This document shows positions 12,131 through 26,687 of a stretch of 64,000 nucleotides of DNA, piece after piece (the stretch's first letter is position 1; the number at the start of each line of letters is the position of its first letter). The notes under the pieces are model-generated. The model saw nothing but the letters and a program-made list of their open reading frames with translations. It was not told the DNA's origin and searched no databases. Both the position numbers and the translations under genes were made by a program. Source of the DNA: Ulva prolifera (lineage: Eukaryota > Chlorophyta > Ulvophyceae > Ulvales > Ulvaceae); the NCBI GenBank assembly GCA_023078555.1, contig CM041199.1:9925315-9989314 (forward strand). Direction: 5' to 3'.

Positions 12131-14670
12131 ATTCTGGACATTGACCTCCATTTTCGACATTGACCTCCATTCTGGACATTGACCTCCATGCTGGACATGG
12201 ACCTCCATTCTGGACATTGACCTCCAGGACGGGTGAGACGGACATTGACCTCCATTCATGACATTAAACTACATTTCCGACATTGACCTCCATTCTGGAC
12301 ATTGACCTCCATCCTGGACATTGACCTCCATCCTGGACATTGACCTCCATTCTGGACATTGACCTCCAGGACGGGTGAGACGGACATTGACCTCCATCCT
12401 GGAGATTGACCTCCATTCTGGACATTGACCTCCAGGACGGGTGAGACGGACATTGACCTCCATTCATGACATTGACCTCCATTTCCGACATTGACCTCCA
12501 TTCTGGACATTGACCTCCATACTGGACATTGACCTCCATTTCCGACATTGACCTCCATTCTGGACATTGACCTCCATTCTGTACATTGACCTCCATTTCC
12601 GACATTGACCTCCATTTTCGACATTGACCTCCATTCTCGACATTGACCTCCATTCTGGACATTGACCTCCATCCTGGTCATTGACCTCCATTCTGGACAT
12701 TGACCTCCATTTCCGACATTGACCTCCATTTTCGACATTGACCTCCATTCTGGACATTGACCTCCATTCTCGACATTGACCTCCATTCTGGACATTGACC
12801 TCCATGCTGGACATTGACCTCCATTCTGGACATTGACCTCCATGCTGGACATTGACCTCCATTCTGGACATTGACCTCCATTCTGGACATTGACCTCCAT
12901 CTGGACATTGACCTCCATTCTGGACATTGACCTCCATCTGGACATTGACCTCCATTCTCGACATTGACCTCCATTCGGGACATTGACCTCCATGCTGGAC
13001 ATTGACCTCCATTCTGGACATTGACCTCAATTCTGGACATTGACCTCCATTCTCGACATTGACCTCCATTCTCGACATTGACCTCCATTCGGGACATTGA
13101 CCTCCATTTCCGACATTGACCTCCATTCTGGACATTGACCTCCATTCTGGACATTGACCTCCATTTTCGACATTGACCTCCATTCTGGACATTGACCTCC
13201 ATACTGGACATTGACCTCCATTCGGGACATTGACCTCCATTCTGGACATTGACCTCCATTCTGGACATTGACCTCCATACTGGACATTGACCTCCATGCT
13301 GGACATTGACCTCCATTCTGGACATTGACCTCCAGGACGGGTGAGACGGACATTGACCTCCATTCTGGACATTGACCTCCATTCTGGACATTGACCTCCA
13401 TACTGGACATTGACTTCCATGCTGGACATTGACCTCCATTCTGGACATTGACCTCCAGGACGGGTGAGACGGACATTGACCTCCATTCATGACATTAAAC
13501 TACATTTCCGACATTGACCTCCATTCTGGACATTGACCTCCATTTCCGACATTGACCTCCATTCTGGACATTGACCTCCATTCTGGACATTGACCTCCAT
13601 CCTGGACATTGACCTCCATTCTGGACATTGACCTCCAGGACGGGTGAGACGGACATTGACCTCCATCCTGGACATTGACCTCCATTCTGGACATTGACCT
13701 CCAGGACGGGTGAGACGGACATTGACCTCCATCCTGGACATTGACCTCCATTCTGGACATTGACCTCCAGGACGGGTGAGACGGACATTGACCTCCATTC
13801 ATGACATTGACCTCCATTTCCGACATTGACCTCCATTCTGGACATTGACCTCCATACTGGACATTGACCTCCATTCAGGACATTGACCTCCATTCTGGAC
13901 ATTGACCTCCATTCTGTACATTGACCTCCATTTCCGACATTGACCTCCATTCTGGACATTGACCTCCATTTTCGACATTGACCTCCATTCTGGACATTGA
14001 CCTCCATTTCCGACATTGACCTCCATTCTGGACATTGACCTCCATTTTCGACATTGACCTCCATTCTGGACATTGACCTCCATGCTGGACATTGACCTCC
14101 ATTCTGGACATTGACCTCCATTCTGGACATTGACCCCCATTCTGGACATTGACCTCCATTTCCAACATTGACCTCCATTCTGGACATTGACCTCCATTTT
14201 CGACATTGACCTCCATTCTGGACATTGACCTCCATTCTGGACATTGACCTCCATGCTGGACATTGACCTCCATTCTGGACATTGACCTCCATTTCCGACA
14301 TTGACCTCCATTCTGGACATTGACCTCCATTTTCGACATTGACCTCCATTCTGGACATTGACCCCCATACTGGACATTGAGCTCCATTTTCGACATTGAC
14401 CTCCATTATGGACATTGACCTCCATTCTGGACATTGACCTCCATGCTGGACATTGACCTCCATTCTGGACATTGACCTCCATTCAGGACATTGACCTCCA
14501 TTCTGTACATTGACCTCCATTTCCGACATTGACCTCCATTCTGGACATTGACCTCCATTTTCGACATTGACCTCCATTCTGGACATTGACCTCCATTTCC
14601 GACATTGACCTCCATTCTGGACATTGACCTCCATTTTCGACATTGACCTCCATTCTGGACATTGACCTCC
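12131..14670 (+). repeat. Mosaic satellite segment
   Basis: No tandem HOR is complete here. The segment holds a GGACATGGACC unit at about 12,191, an altered unit at 12,262, and 28-bp units near 12,435, 13,335, 13,457, 13,638, 13,704 and 13,770. The stretch 12,435-13,490 resembles 22,585-23,678. From about 13,500 the order of variants is that of 23,688 onward, at a shift of 10,188 bp. TTCCAACATTG at about 14,161 is the first of many copies of that marker to the right. Confidence 0.75.
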
Positions 14671-15478
14671 ATGCTGGACATTGACCTCCATTCTGGACAT
14701 TGACCTCCATTCTGGACATTGACCCCCATTCTGGACATTGACCTCCATTTCCGACATTGACCTCCATTCTGGACATTGACCTCCATTTTCGACATTGACC
14801 TCCATTCTGGACATTGACCTCCATTCTGGACATTGACCTCCATGCTGGACATTGACCTCCATTCTGGACATTGACCTCCATTTTCGACATTGACCTCCAT
14901 TCTGGACATTGACCTCCATTTCCGACATTGACCTCCATTCAGGACATTGACCTCCATTTTCGACATTGACCTCCATTCTGGACATTGACCCCCATACTGG
15001 ACATTGAGCTCCATTTTCGACATTGACCTCCATTATGGACATTGACCTCCATTCTGGACATTGACCTCCATTCTGGACATTGACCTCCAAGACGGGTGAG
15101 ACGGACATTGACCTCCATTCATGACATTAAACTCCATTTCCGACATTGACCTCCATTCTGGACATTGACCTCCATTTTCGAAATTGACCTCCATTCTGGA
15201 CATTGACCTCCATACTGGACATTGACCTCCATTCGGGACATTGACCTCCATTCTTGACATTGACCTCCATTCTGGACATTGACCTCCATTCTGGACATTG
15301 ACCTCCATTATGGACATTGACCTCCATTCTGGACATTGACCTCCATACTGGACATTTACCTCCATTCTGGACATTGACCTCCATTCTCGACATTGACCTC
15401 CATTCTCGACATTGACCTCCATTCTGGACATTGACCTCCATTTTCGACATTGACCTCCATTCTGGACATTGACCTCCA
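13500..15478 (+). repeat. Distant copy pair, 10,188-bp shift (left member)
   Basis: The unit order matches 23,688-25,666, and the minus-strand translation over 13,495-15,108 is the same 537 residues as over 23,683-25,296. The 28-bp units at 13,770 and 15,088 match those at 23,958 and 25,276. It overlaps the start of the 4,079-bp HOR, so that HOR and this segment share ancestry. The right limit is where 15,478 continues into TTCGGG while 25,666 continues into TACTGG. Confidence 0.78.
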
Positions 15479-18400
15479 TTCGGGACATTGACCTCCATTC
15501 GGACCTCATTCTGGACATTGACCTCCATACTGGACATTGACCTCCATGCTGGACATTGACCTCCATTCTGGACATTGACCTCCATCCTGGACATTGACCT
15601 CCATTCTGGACATTGACCTCCAGGACGGGTGAGACGGACATTGACCTCCATTCTGGACATTGACCTCCATTCTGGACATTGACCTCCATACTGGACATTG
15701 ACTTCCATGCTGGACATTGACCTCCATTCTGGACATTGACCTCCAGGACGGGTGAGACGGACATTGACCTCCATTCATGACATTAAACTACATTTCCGAC
15801 ATTGACCTCCATTCTGGACATTGACCTCCATTTCCGACATTGACCTCCATTCTGGACATTGACATCCATTCTGGACATTGACCTCCATCCTGGACATTGA
15901 CCTCCATTCTGGACATTGACCTCCAGGACGGGTGAGACGGACATTGACCTCCATCCTGGACATTGACCTCCATTCTGGACATTGACCTCCAGGACGGGTG
16001 AGACGGACATTGACCTCCATCCTGGACATTGACCTCCATTCTGGACATTGACCTCCAGGACGGGTGAGACGGACATTGACCTCCATTCATGACATTGACC
16101 TCCATTTCCGACATTGACCTCCATTCTGGACATTGACCTCCATACTGGACATTGACCTCCATTCAGGACATTGACCTCCATTCTGGACATTGACCTCCAT
16201 TCTGTACATTGACCTCCATTTCCGACATTGACCTCCATTCTGGACATTGACCTCCATTTTCGACATTGACCTCCATTCTGGACATTGACCTCCATTTCCG
16301 ACATTGACCTCCATTCTGGACATTGACCTCCATGCTGGACATTGACCTCCATTCTGGACATTGACCTCCATTCTGGACATTGACCCCCATTCTGGACATT
16401 GACCTCCATTTCCAACATTGACCTCCATTCTGGACATTGACCTCCATTTTCGACATTGACCTCCATTCTGGACATTGACCTCCATTCTGGACATTGACCT
16501 CCATGCTGGACATTGACCTCCATTCTGGACATTGACCTCCATTTCCGACATTGACCTCCATTCTGGACATTGACCTCCATTTTCGACATTGACCTCCATT
16601 CTGGACATTGACCCCCATACTGGACATTGACCTCCATTTTCGACATTGACCTCCATTATGGACATTGACCTCCATTCTGGACATTGACCTCCATGCTGGA
16701 CATTTACCTCCATTCTGGACATTGACCTCCATTCAGGACATTGACCTCCATTCTGTACATTGACCTCCATTTCCGACATTGACCTCCATTCTGGACATTG
16801 ACCTCCATTTTCGACATTGACCTCCATTCTGGACATTGACCTCCATTTCCGACATTGACCTCCATTCTGGACATTGACCTCCATTTTCGACATTGACCTC
16901 CATTCTGGACATTGACCTCCATGCTGGACATTGACCTCCATTCTGGACATTGACCTCCATTCTGGACATTGACCCCCATTCTGGACATTGACCTCCATTT
17001 CCGACATTGACCTCCATTCTGGACATTGACCTCCATTTTCGACATTGACCTCCATTCTGGACATTGACCTCCATTCTGGACATTGACCTCCATGCTGGAC
17101 ATTGACCTCCATTCTGGACATTGACCTCCATTTTCGACATTGACCTCCATTCTGGACATTGACCTCCATTTCCGACATTGACCTCCATTCAGGACATTGA
17201 CCTCCATTTTCGACATTGACCTCCATTCTGGACATTGACCCCCATACTGGACATTGAGCTCCATTTTCGACATTGACCTCCATTATGGACATTGACCTCC
17301 ATTCTGGACATTGACCTCCATTCTGGACATTGACCTCCAAGACGGGTGAGACGGACATTGACCTCCATTCATGACATTAAACTCCATTTCCGACATTGAC
17401 CTCCATTCTGGACATTGACCTCCATTTTCGAAATTGACCTCCATTCTGGACATTGACCTCCATACTGGACATTGACCTCCATTCGGGACATTGACCTCCA
17501 TTCTTGACATTGACCTCCATTCTGGACATTGACCTCCATTCTGGACATTGACCTCCATTATGGACATTGACCTCCATTCTGGACATTGACCTCCATACTG
17601 GACATTTACCTCCATTCTGGACATTGACCTCCATTCTCGACATTGACCTCCATTCTCGACATTGACCTCCATTCTGGACATTGACCTCCATTTTCGACAT
17701 TGACCTCCATTCTGGACATTGACCTCCATACTGGACATTGACCTCCATTCGGGACATTGACCTCCATTCTGGACATTGACCTCCATTCTGGACATTGACC
17801 TCCGTACTGGACATTGACCTCCATGCTGGACATTGACCTCCATTCTGGACATTGACCTCCATCCTGGACATTGACCTCCATTCTGGACATTGACCTCCAG
17901 GACGGGTGAGACGGACATTGACCTCCATTCTGGACATTGACCTCCATTCTGGACATTGACCTCCATACTGGACATTGACTTCCATGCTGGACATTGACCT
18001 CCATTCTGGACATTGACCTCCAGGACGGGTGAGACGGACATTGACCTCCATTCATGACATTAAACTACATTTCCGACATTGACCTCCATTCTGGACATTG
18101 ACCTCCATTTCCGACATTGACCTCCATTCTGGACATTGACCTCCATTCTGGACATTGACCTCCATCCTGGACATTGACCTCCATTCTGGACATTGACCTC
18201 CATTCTGGACATTGACCTCCATTTTCGACATTGACCTCCATTCTGGACATTGACCTCCATGCTGGACATGGACCTCCATTCTGGACATTGACCTCCAGGA
18301 CGGGTGAGACGGACATTGACCTCCATTCATGACATTAAACTACATTTCCGACATTGACCTCCATTCTGGACATTGACCTCCATCCTGGACATTGACCTCC

Positions 18401-18779
18401 ATCCGGGACATTGACCTCCATTCTGGACATTGACCTCCAGGACGGGTGAGACGGACATTGACCTCCATCCTGGAGATTGACCTCCATTCTGGACATTGAC
18501 CTCCAGGACGGGTGAGACGGACATTGACCTCCATTCATGACATTGACCTCCATTTCCGACATTGACCTCCATTCTGGACATTGACCTCCATACTGGACAT
18601 TGACCTCCATTTCCGACATTGACCTCCATTCTGGACATTGACCTCCATTCTGTACATTGACCTCCATTTCCGACATTGACCTCCATTTTCGACATTGACC
18701 TCCATTCTGGACATTGACCTCCATTCTCGACATTGACCTCCATTCTGGACATTGACCTCCATCCTGGTCATTGACCTCC
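14671..18779 (+). repeat. 4,079-bp HOR, copy 1
   Basis: This copy is directly followed by copy 2 at about 18,780. Altered units at 15,781, 17,375, 18,058 and 18,333 match 19,860, 21,454, 22,137 and 22,412 at a shift of exactly 4,079 bp. Left of about 15,500 the shift is 4,052 because this copy lost 27 bp there, where TTCGGACCTCATTCTGG replaces about one and a half units. Copy 1 is about 4,109 bp because it keeps three units (57 bp) that copy 2 lacks near 18,960. Confidence 0.82.
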
Positions 18780-21700
18780 ATGCTGGACATTGACCTCCAT
18801 TCTGGACATTGACCTCCATTCTGGACATTGACCCCCATTCTGGACATTGACCTCCATTTCCGACATTGACCTCCATTCTGGACATTGACCTCCATTTTCG
18901 ACATTGACCTCCATTCTGGACATTGACCTCCATTCTGGACATTGACCTCCATGCTGGACATTGACCTCCATTTCCGACATTGACCTCCATTCAGGACATT
19001 GACCTCAATTTTCGACATTGACCTCCATTCTGGACATTGACCCCCATACTGGACATTGTGCTCCATTTTCGACATTGACCTCCATTATGGACATTGACCT
19101 CCATTCTGGACATTGACCTCCATTCTGGACATTGACCTCCAAGACGGGTGAGACGGACATTGACCTCCATTCATGACATTAAACTCCATTTCCGACATTG
19201 ACCTCCATTCTGGACATTGACCTCCATTTTCGAAATTGACCTCCATTCTGGACATTGACCTCCATACTGGACATTGACCTCCATTCGGGACATTGACCTC
19301 CATTCTTGACATTGACCTCCATTCTGGACATTGACCTCCATTCTGGACATTGACCTCCATTATGGACATTGACCTCCATTCTGGACATTGACCTCCATAC
19401 TGGACATTTACCTCCATTCTGGACATTGACCTCCATTCTCGACATTGACCTCCATTCTCGACATTGACCTCCATTCTGGACATTGACCTCCATTTTCGAC
19501 ATTGACCTCCATTCTGGACATTGACCTCCATACTGGACATTGACCTCCATTCGGGACATTGACCTCCATTCTGGACATTGACCTCTATTCTGGACATTGA
19601 CCTCCATACTGGACATTGACCTCCATGCTGGACATTGACCTCCATTCTGGACATTGACCTCCATCCTGGACATTGACCTCCATTCTGGACATTGACCTCC
19701 AGGACGGGTGAGACGGACATTGACCTCCATTCTGGACATTGACCTCCATTCTGGACATTGACCTCCATACTGGACATTGACTTCCATGCTGGACATTGAC
19801 CTCCATTCTGGACATTGACCTCCAGGACGGGTGAGACGGACATTGACCTCCATTCATGACATTAAACTACATTTCCGACATTGACCTCCATTCTGGACAT
19901 TGACCTCCATTTCCGACATTGACTTCCATTCTGGACATTGACCTCCATTCTGGACATTGACCTCCATCCTGGACATTGACCTCCATTCTGGACATTGACC
20001 TCCAGGACGGGTGAGACGGACATTGACCTCCATCCTGGACATTGACCTCCATTCTGGACATTGACCTCCAGGACGGGTGAGACGGACATTGACCTCCATC
20101 CTGGACATTGACCTCCATTCTGGACATTGACCTCCAGGACGGGTGAGACGGACATTGACCTCCATTCATGACATTGACCTCCATTTCCGACATTGACCTC
20201 CATTCTGGACATTGACCTCCATACTGGACATTGACCTCCATTCAGGACATTGACCTCCATTCTGGACATTGACCTCCATTCTGTACATTGACCTCCATTT
20301 CCGACATTGACCTCCATTCTGGACATTGACCTCCATTTTCGACATTGACCTCCATTCTGGACATTGACCTCCATTTCCGACATTGACCTCCATTCTGGAC
20401 ATTGACCTCCATGCTGGACATTGACCTCCATTCTGGACATTGACCTCCATTCTGGACATTGACCCCCATTCTGGACATTGACCTCCATTTCCAACATTGA
20501 CCTCCATTCTGGACATTGACCTCCATTTTCGACATTGACCTCCATTCTGGACATTGACCTCCATTCTGGACATTGACCTCCATGCTGGACATTGACCTCC
20601 ATTCTGGACATTGACCTCCATTTCCGACATTGACCTCCATTCTGGACATTGACCTCCATTTTCGACATTGACCTCCATTCTGGACATTGACCCCCATACT
20701 GGACATTGAGCTCCATTTTCGACATTGACCTCCATTATGGACATTGACCTCCATTCTGGACATTGACCTCCATGCTGGACATTGACCTCCATTCTGGACA
20801 TTGACCTCCATTCAGGACATTGACCTCCATTCTGTACATTGACCTCCATTTCCGACATTGACCTCCATTCTGGACATTGACCTCCATTTTCGACATTGAC
20901 CTCCATTCTGGACATTGACCTCCATTTCCGACATTGACCTCCATTCTGGACATTGACCTCCATTTTCGACATTGACCTCCATTCTGGACATTGACCTCCA
21001 TGCTGGACATTGACCTCCATTCTGGACATTGACCTCCATTCTGGACATTGACCCCCATTCTGGACATTGACCTCCATTTCCGACATTGACCTCCATTCTG
21101 GACATTGACCTCCATTTTCGACATTGACCTCCATTCTGGACATTGACCTCCATTCTGGACATTGACCTCCATGCTGGACATTGACCTCCATTCTGGACAT
21201 TGACCTCCATTTTCGACATTGACCCCCATTCTGGACATTGACCTCCATTTCCGACATTGACCTCCATTCAGGACATTGACCTCCATTTTCGACATTGACC
21301 TCCATTCTGGACATTGACCCCCATACTGGACATTGAGCTCCATTTTCGACATTGACCTCCATTATGGACATTGACCTCCATTCTGGACATTGACCTCCAT
21401 TCTGGACATTGACCTCCAAGACGGGTGAGACGGACATTGACCTCCATTCATGACATTAAACTCCATTTCCGACATTGACCTCCATTCTGGACATTGACCT
21501 CCATTTTCGAAATTGACCTCCATTCTGGACATTGACCTCCATACTGGACATTGACCTCCATTCGGGACATTGACCTCCATTCTTGACATTGACCTCCATT
21601 CTGGACATTGACCTCCATTCTGGACATTGACCTCCATTATGGACATTGACCTCCATTCTGGACATTGACCTCCATACTGGACATTTACCTCCATTCTGGA

Positions 21701-22858
21701 CATTGACCTCCATTCTCGACATTGACCTCCATTCTCGTCATTGACCTCCATTCTGGACATTGACCTCCATTTTCGACATTGACCTCCATTCTGGACATTG
21801 ACCTCCATACTGGACATTGACCTCCATTCGGGACATTGACCTCCATTCTGGACATTGACCTCCATTCTGGACATTGACCTCCGTACTGGACATTGACCTC
21901 CATGCTGGACATTGACCTCCATTCTGGACATTGACCTCCATCCTGGACATTGACCTCCATTCTGGACATTGACCTCCAGGACGGGTGAGACGGACATTGA
22001 CCTCCATTCTGGACATTGACCTCCATTCTGGACATTGACCTCCATACTGGACATTGACTTCCATGCTGGACATTGACCTCCATTCTGGACATTGACCTCC
22101 AGGACGGGTGAGACGGACATTGACCTCCATTCATGACATTAAACTACATTTCCGACATTGACCTCCATTCTGGACATTGACCTCCATTTCCGACATTGAC
22201 CTCCATTCTGGACATTGACCTCCATTCTGGACATTGACCTCCATCCTGGACATTGACCTCCATTCTGGACATTGACCTCCATTCTGGACATTGACCTCCA
22301 TTTTCGACATTGACCTCCATTCTGGACATTGACCTCCATGCTGGACATGGACCTCCATTCTGGACATTGACCTCCAGGACGGGTGAGACGGACATTGACC
22401 TCCATTCATGACATTAAACTACATTTCCGACATTGACCTCCATTCTGGACATTGACCTCCATCCTGGACATTGACCTCCATCCTGGACATTGACCTCCAT
22501 TCTGGACATTGACCTCCAGGACGGGTGAGACGGACATTGACCTCCATCCTGGAGATTGACCTCCATTCTGGACATTGACCTCCAGGACGGGTGAGACGGA
22601 CATTGACCTCCATTCATGACATTGACCTCCATTTCCGACATTGACCTCCATTCTGGACATTGACCTCCATACTGGACATTGACCTCCATTTCCGACATTG
22701 ACCTCCATTCTGGACATTGACCTCCATTCTGTACATTGACCTCCATTTCCGACATTGACCTCCATTTTCGACATTGACCTCCATTCTGGACATTGACCTC
22801 CATTCTCGACATTGACCTCCATTCTGGACATTGACCTCCATCCTGGTCATTGACCTCC
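18780..22858 (+). repeat. 4,079-bp HOR, copy 2
   Basis: Unit order follows copy 1 from the TGCTGG unit at about 18,780 to the TCCTGGTCATTG marker at about 22,845. Differences from copy 1 include loss of three units near 18,960, CTCAATTTTCG at about 19,005, ATTGTGCTCC at about 19,057 and CTCTATTC at about 19,585. TACTGG preceded by CTCCG appears at both 17,803 and 21,882, while the equivalent site at about 19,606 keeps CTCCA. The segment 21,300-23,790 recurs 22,711 bp away. Confidence 0.82.
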
Positions 22859-23790
22859 ATTCTGGACATTGACCTCCATTTCCGACATTGACCTCCATTT
22901 TCGACATTGACCTCCATTCTGGACATTGACCTCCATTCTCGACATTGACCTCCATTCTGGACATTGACCTCCATGCTGGACATTGACCTCCATTCTGGAC
23001 ATTGACCTCCATTCTGGACATTGACCTCCATGCTGGACATTGACCTCCATTCTGGACATTGACCTCCATTCTGGACATTGACCTCCATCTGGACATTGAC
23101 CTCCATTCTGGACATTGACCTCCATCTGGACATTGACCTCCATTCTCGACATTGACCTCCATTCGGGACATTGACCTCCATGCTGGACATTGACCTCCAT
23201 TCTGGACATTGACCTCAATTCTGGACATTGACCTCCATTCTCGACATTGACCTCCATTCTCGACATTGACCTCCATTCGGGACATTGACCTCCATTTCCG
23301 ACATTGACCTCCATTCTGGACATTGACCTCCATTCTGGACATTGACCTCCATTTTCGACATTGACCTCCATTCTGGACATTGACCTCCATACTGGACATT
23401 GACCTCCATTCGGGACATTGACCTCCATTCTGGACATTGACCTCCATTCTGGACATTGACCTCCATACTGGACATTGACCTCCATGCTGGACATTGACCT
23501 CCATTCTGGACATTGACCTCCAGGACGGGTGAGACGGACATTGACCTCCATTCTGGACATTGACCTCCATTCTGGACATTGACCTCCATACTGGACATTG
23601 ACTTCCATGCTGGACATTGACCTCCATTCTGGACATTGACCTCCAGGACGGGTGAGACGGACATTGACCTCCATTCATGACATTAAACTACATTTCCGAC
23701 ATTGACCTCCATTCTGGACATTGACCTCCATTTCCGACATTGACCTCCATTCTGGACATTGACCTCCATTCTGGACATTGACCTCCATCC
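21362..23790 (+). repeat. Distant copy pair, 22,711-bp shift (left member)
   Basis: Unit order matches 44,073-46,501. Altered units 21,454, 22,137, 22,412 and 23,681 correspond to 44,165, 44,848, 45,123 and 46,392, all at 22,711 bp. Minus-strand translations of 22,614-23,678 and 45,325-46,389 are the same 354 residues. The match ends where the left member continues with CTCC after TCCTGG and the right member continues with CCCC at about 46,510. The left limit was not traced to the base. Confidence 0.8.
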
Positions 23791-26687
23791 TGGACATTGA
23801 CCTCCATTCTGGACATTGACCTCCAGGACGGGTGAGACGGACATTGACCTCCATCCTGGACATTGACCTCCATTCTGGACATTGACCTCCAGGACGGGTG
23901 AGACGGACATTGACCTCCATCCTGGACATTGACCTCCATTCTGGACATTGACCTCCAGGACGGGTGAGACGGACATTGACCTCCATTCATGACATTGACC
24001 TCCATTTCCGACATTGACCTCCATTCTGGACATTGACCTCCATACTGGACATTGACCTCCATTCAGGACATTGACCTCCATTCTGGACATTGACCTCCAT
24101 TCTGTACATTGACCTCCATTTCCGACATTGACCTCCATTCTGGACATTGACCTCCATTTTCGACATTGACCTCCATTCTGGACATTGACCTCCATTTCCG
24201 ACATTGACCTCCATTCTGGACATTGACCTCCATTTTCGACATTGACCTCCATTCTGGACATTGACCTCCATGCTGGACATTGACCTCCATTCTGGACATT
24301 GACCTCCATTCTGGACATTGACCCCCATTCTGGACATTGACCTCCATTTCCAACATTGACCTCCATTCTGGACATTGACCTCCATTTTCGACATTGACCT
24401 CCATTCTGGACATTGACCTCCATTCTGGACATTGACCTCCATGCTGGACATTGACCTCCATTCTGGACATTGACCTCCATTTCCGACATTGACCTCCATT
24501 CTGGACATTGACCTCCATTTTCGACATTGACCTCCATTCTGGACATTGACCCCCATACTGGACATTGAGCTCCATTTTCGACATTGACCTCCATTATGGA
24601 CATTGACCTCCATTCTGGACATTGACCTCCATGCTGGACATTGACCTCCATTCTGGACATTGACCTCCATTCAGGACATTGACCTCCATTCTGTACATTG
24701 ACCTCCATTTCCGACATTGACCTCCATTCTGGACATTGACCTCCATTTTCGACATTGACCTCCATTCTGGACATTGACCTCCATTTCCGACATTGACCTC
24801 CATTCTGGACATTGACCTCCATTTTCGACATTGACCTCCATTCTGGACATTGACCTCCATGCTGGACATTGACCTCCATTCTGGACATTGACCTCCATTC
24901 TGGACATTGACCCCCATTCTGGACATTGACCTCCATTTCCGACATTGACCTCCATTCTGGACATTGACCTCCATTTTCGACATTGACCTCCATTCTGGAC
25001 ATTGACCTCCATTCTGGACATTGACCTCCATGCTGGACATTGACCTCCATTCTGGACATTGACCTCCATTTTCGACATTGACCTCCATTCTGGACATTGA
25101 CCTCCATTTCCGACATTGACCTCCATTCAGGACATTGACCTCCATTTTCGACATTGACCTCCATTCTGGACATTGACCCCCATACTGGACATTGAGCTCC
25201 ATTTTCGACATTGACCTCCATTATGGACATTGACCTCCATTCTGGACATTGACCTCCATTCTGGACATTGACCTCCAAGACGGGTGAGACGGACATTGAC
25301 CTCCATTCATGACATTAAACTCCATTTCCGACATTGACCTCCATTCTGGACATTGACCTCCATTTTCGAAATTGACCTCCATTCTGGACATTGACCTCCA
25401 TACTGGACATTGACCTCCATTCGGGACATTGACCTCCATTCTTGACATTGACCTCCATTCTGGACATTGACCTCCATTCTGGACATTGACCTCCATTATG
25501 GACATTGACCTCCATTCTGGACATTGACCTCCATACTGGACATTTACCTCCATTCTGGACATTGACCTCCATTCTCGACATTGACCTCCATTCTCGACAT
25601 TGACCTCCATTCTGGACATTGACCTCCATTTTCGACATTGACCTCCATTCTGGACATTGACCTCCATACTGGACATTGACCTCCATGCTGGACATTGACC
25701 TCCATTCTGGACATTGACCTCCAGGACGGGTGAGACGGACATTGACCTCCATTCTGGACATTGACCTCCATTCTGGACATTGACCTCCATTCTGGACATT
25801 GACCTCCATTCTGGACATTGACCTCAATTCTGGACATTGACCTCCATTCTCGACATTGACCTCCATTCTCGACATTGACCTCCATTCGGGACATTGACCT
25901 CCATTTCCGACATTGACCTCCATTCTGGACATTGACCTCCATTCTGGACATTGACCTCCATTTTCGACATTGACCTCCATTCTGGACATTGACCTCCATA
26001 CTGGACATTGACCTCCATTCGGGACATTGACCTCCATTCTGGACATTGACCTCCATTCTGGACATTGACCTCCATACTGGACATTGACCTCCATGCTGGA
26101 CATTGACCTCCATTCTGGACATTGACCTCCATCTGGACATTGACCTCCATTCTCGACATTGACCTCCATTCGGGACATTGACCTCCATGCTGGACATTGA
26201 CCTCCATTCTGGACATTGACCTCAATTCTGGACATTGACCTCCATTCTCGACATTGACCTCCATTCTCGACATTGACCTCCATTCGGGACATTGACCTCC
26301 ATTTCCGACATTGACCTCCATTCTGGACATTGACCTCCATTCTGGACATTGACCTCCATTTTCGACATTGACCTCCATTCTGGACATTGACCTCCATACT
26401 GGACATTGACCTCCATTCGGGACATTGACCTCCATTCTGGACATTGACCTCCATTCTGGACATTGACCTCCATACTGGACATTGACCTCCATGCTGGACA
26501 TTGACCTCCATTCTGGACATTGACCTCCAGGACGGGTGAGACGGACATTGACCTCCATTCTGGACATTGACCTCCATTCTGGACATTGACCTCCATACTG
26601 GACATTGACTTCCATGCTGGACATTGACCTCCATTCTGGACATTGACCTCCAGGACGGGTGAGACGGACATTGACCTCCATTCATGA
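22859..26687 (+). repeat. Mosaic satellite segment between two HOR arrays
   Basis: This stretch joins the 4,079-bp and 4,204-bp HORs. It contains the right member of the 10,188-bp pair (23,688-25,666). About 23,140-24,859 matches about 26,150-27,866 at a shift of 3,007 bp, shown by CTCAATTCTGG at about 23,212 and 26,219 and by altered units 23,681 and 26,688. The part 25,666-26,150 is a patchwork of short runs seen elsewhere. No unique sequence lies in it. Confidence 0.75.
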
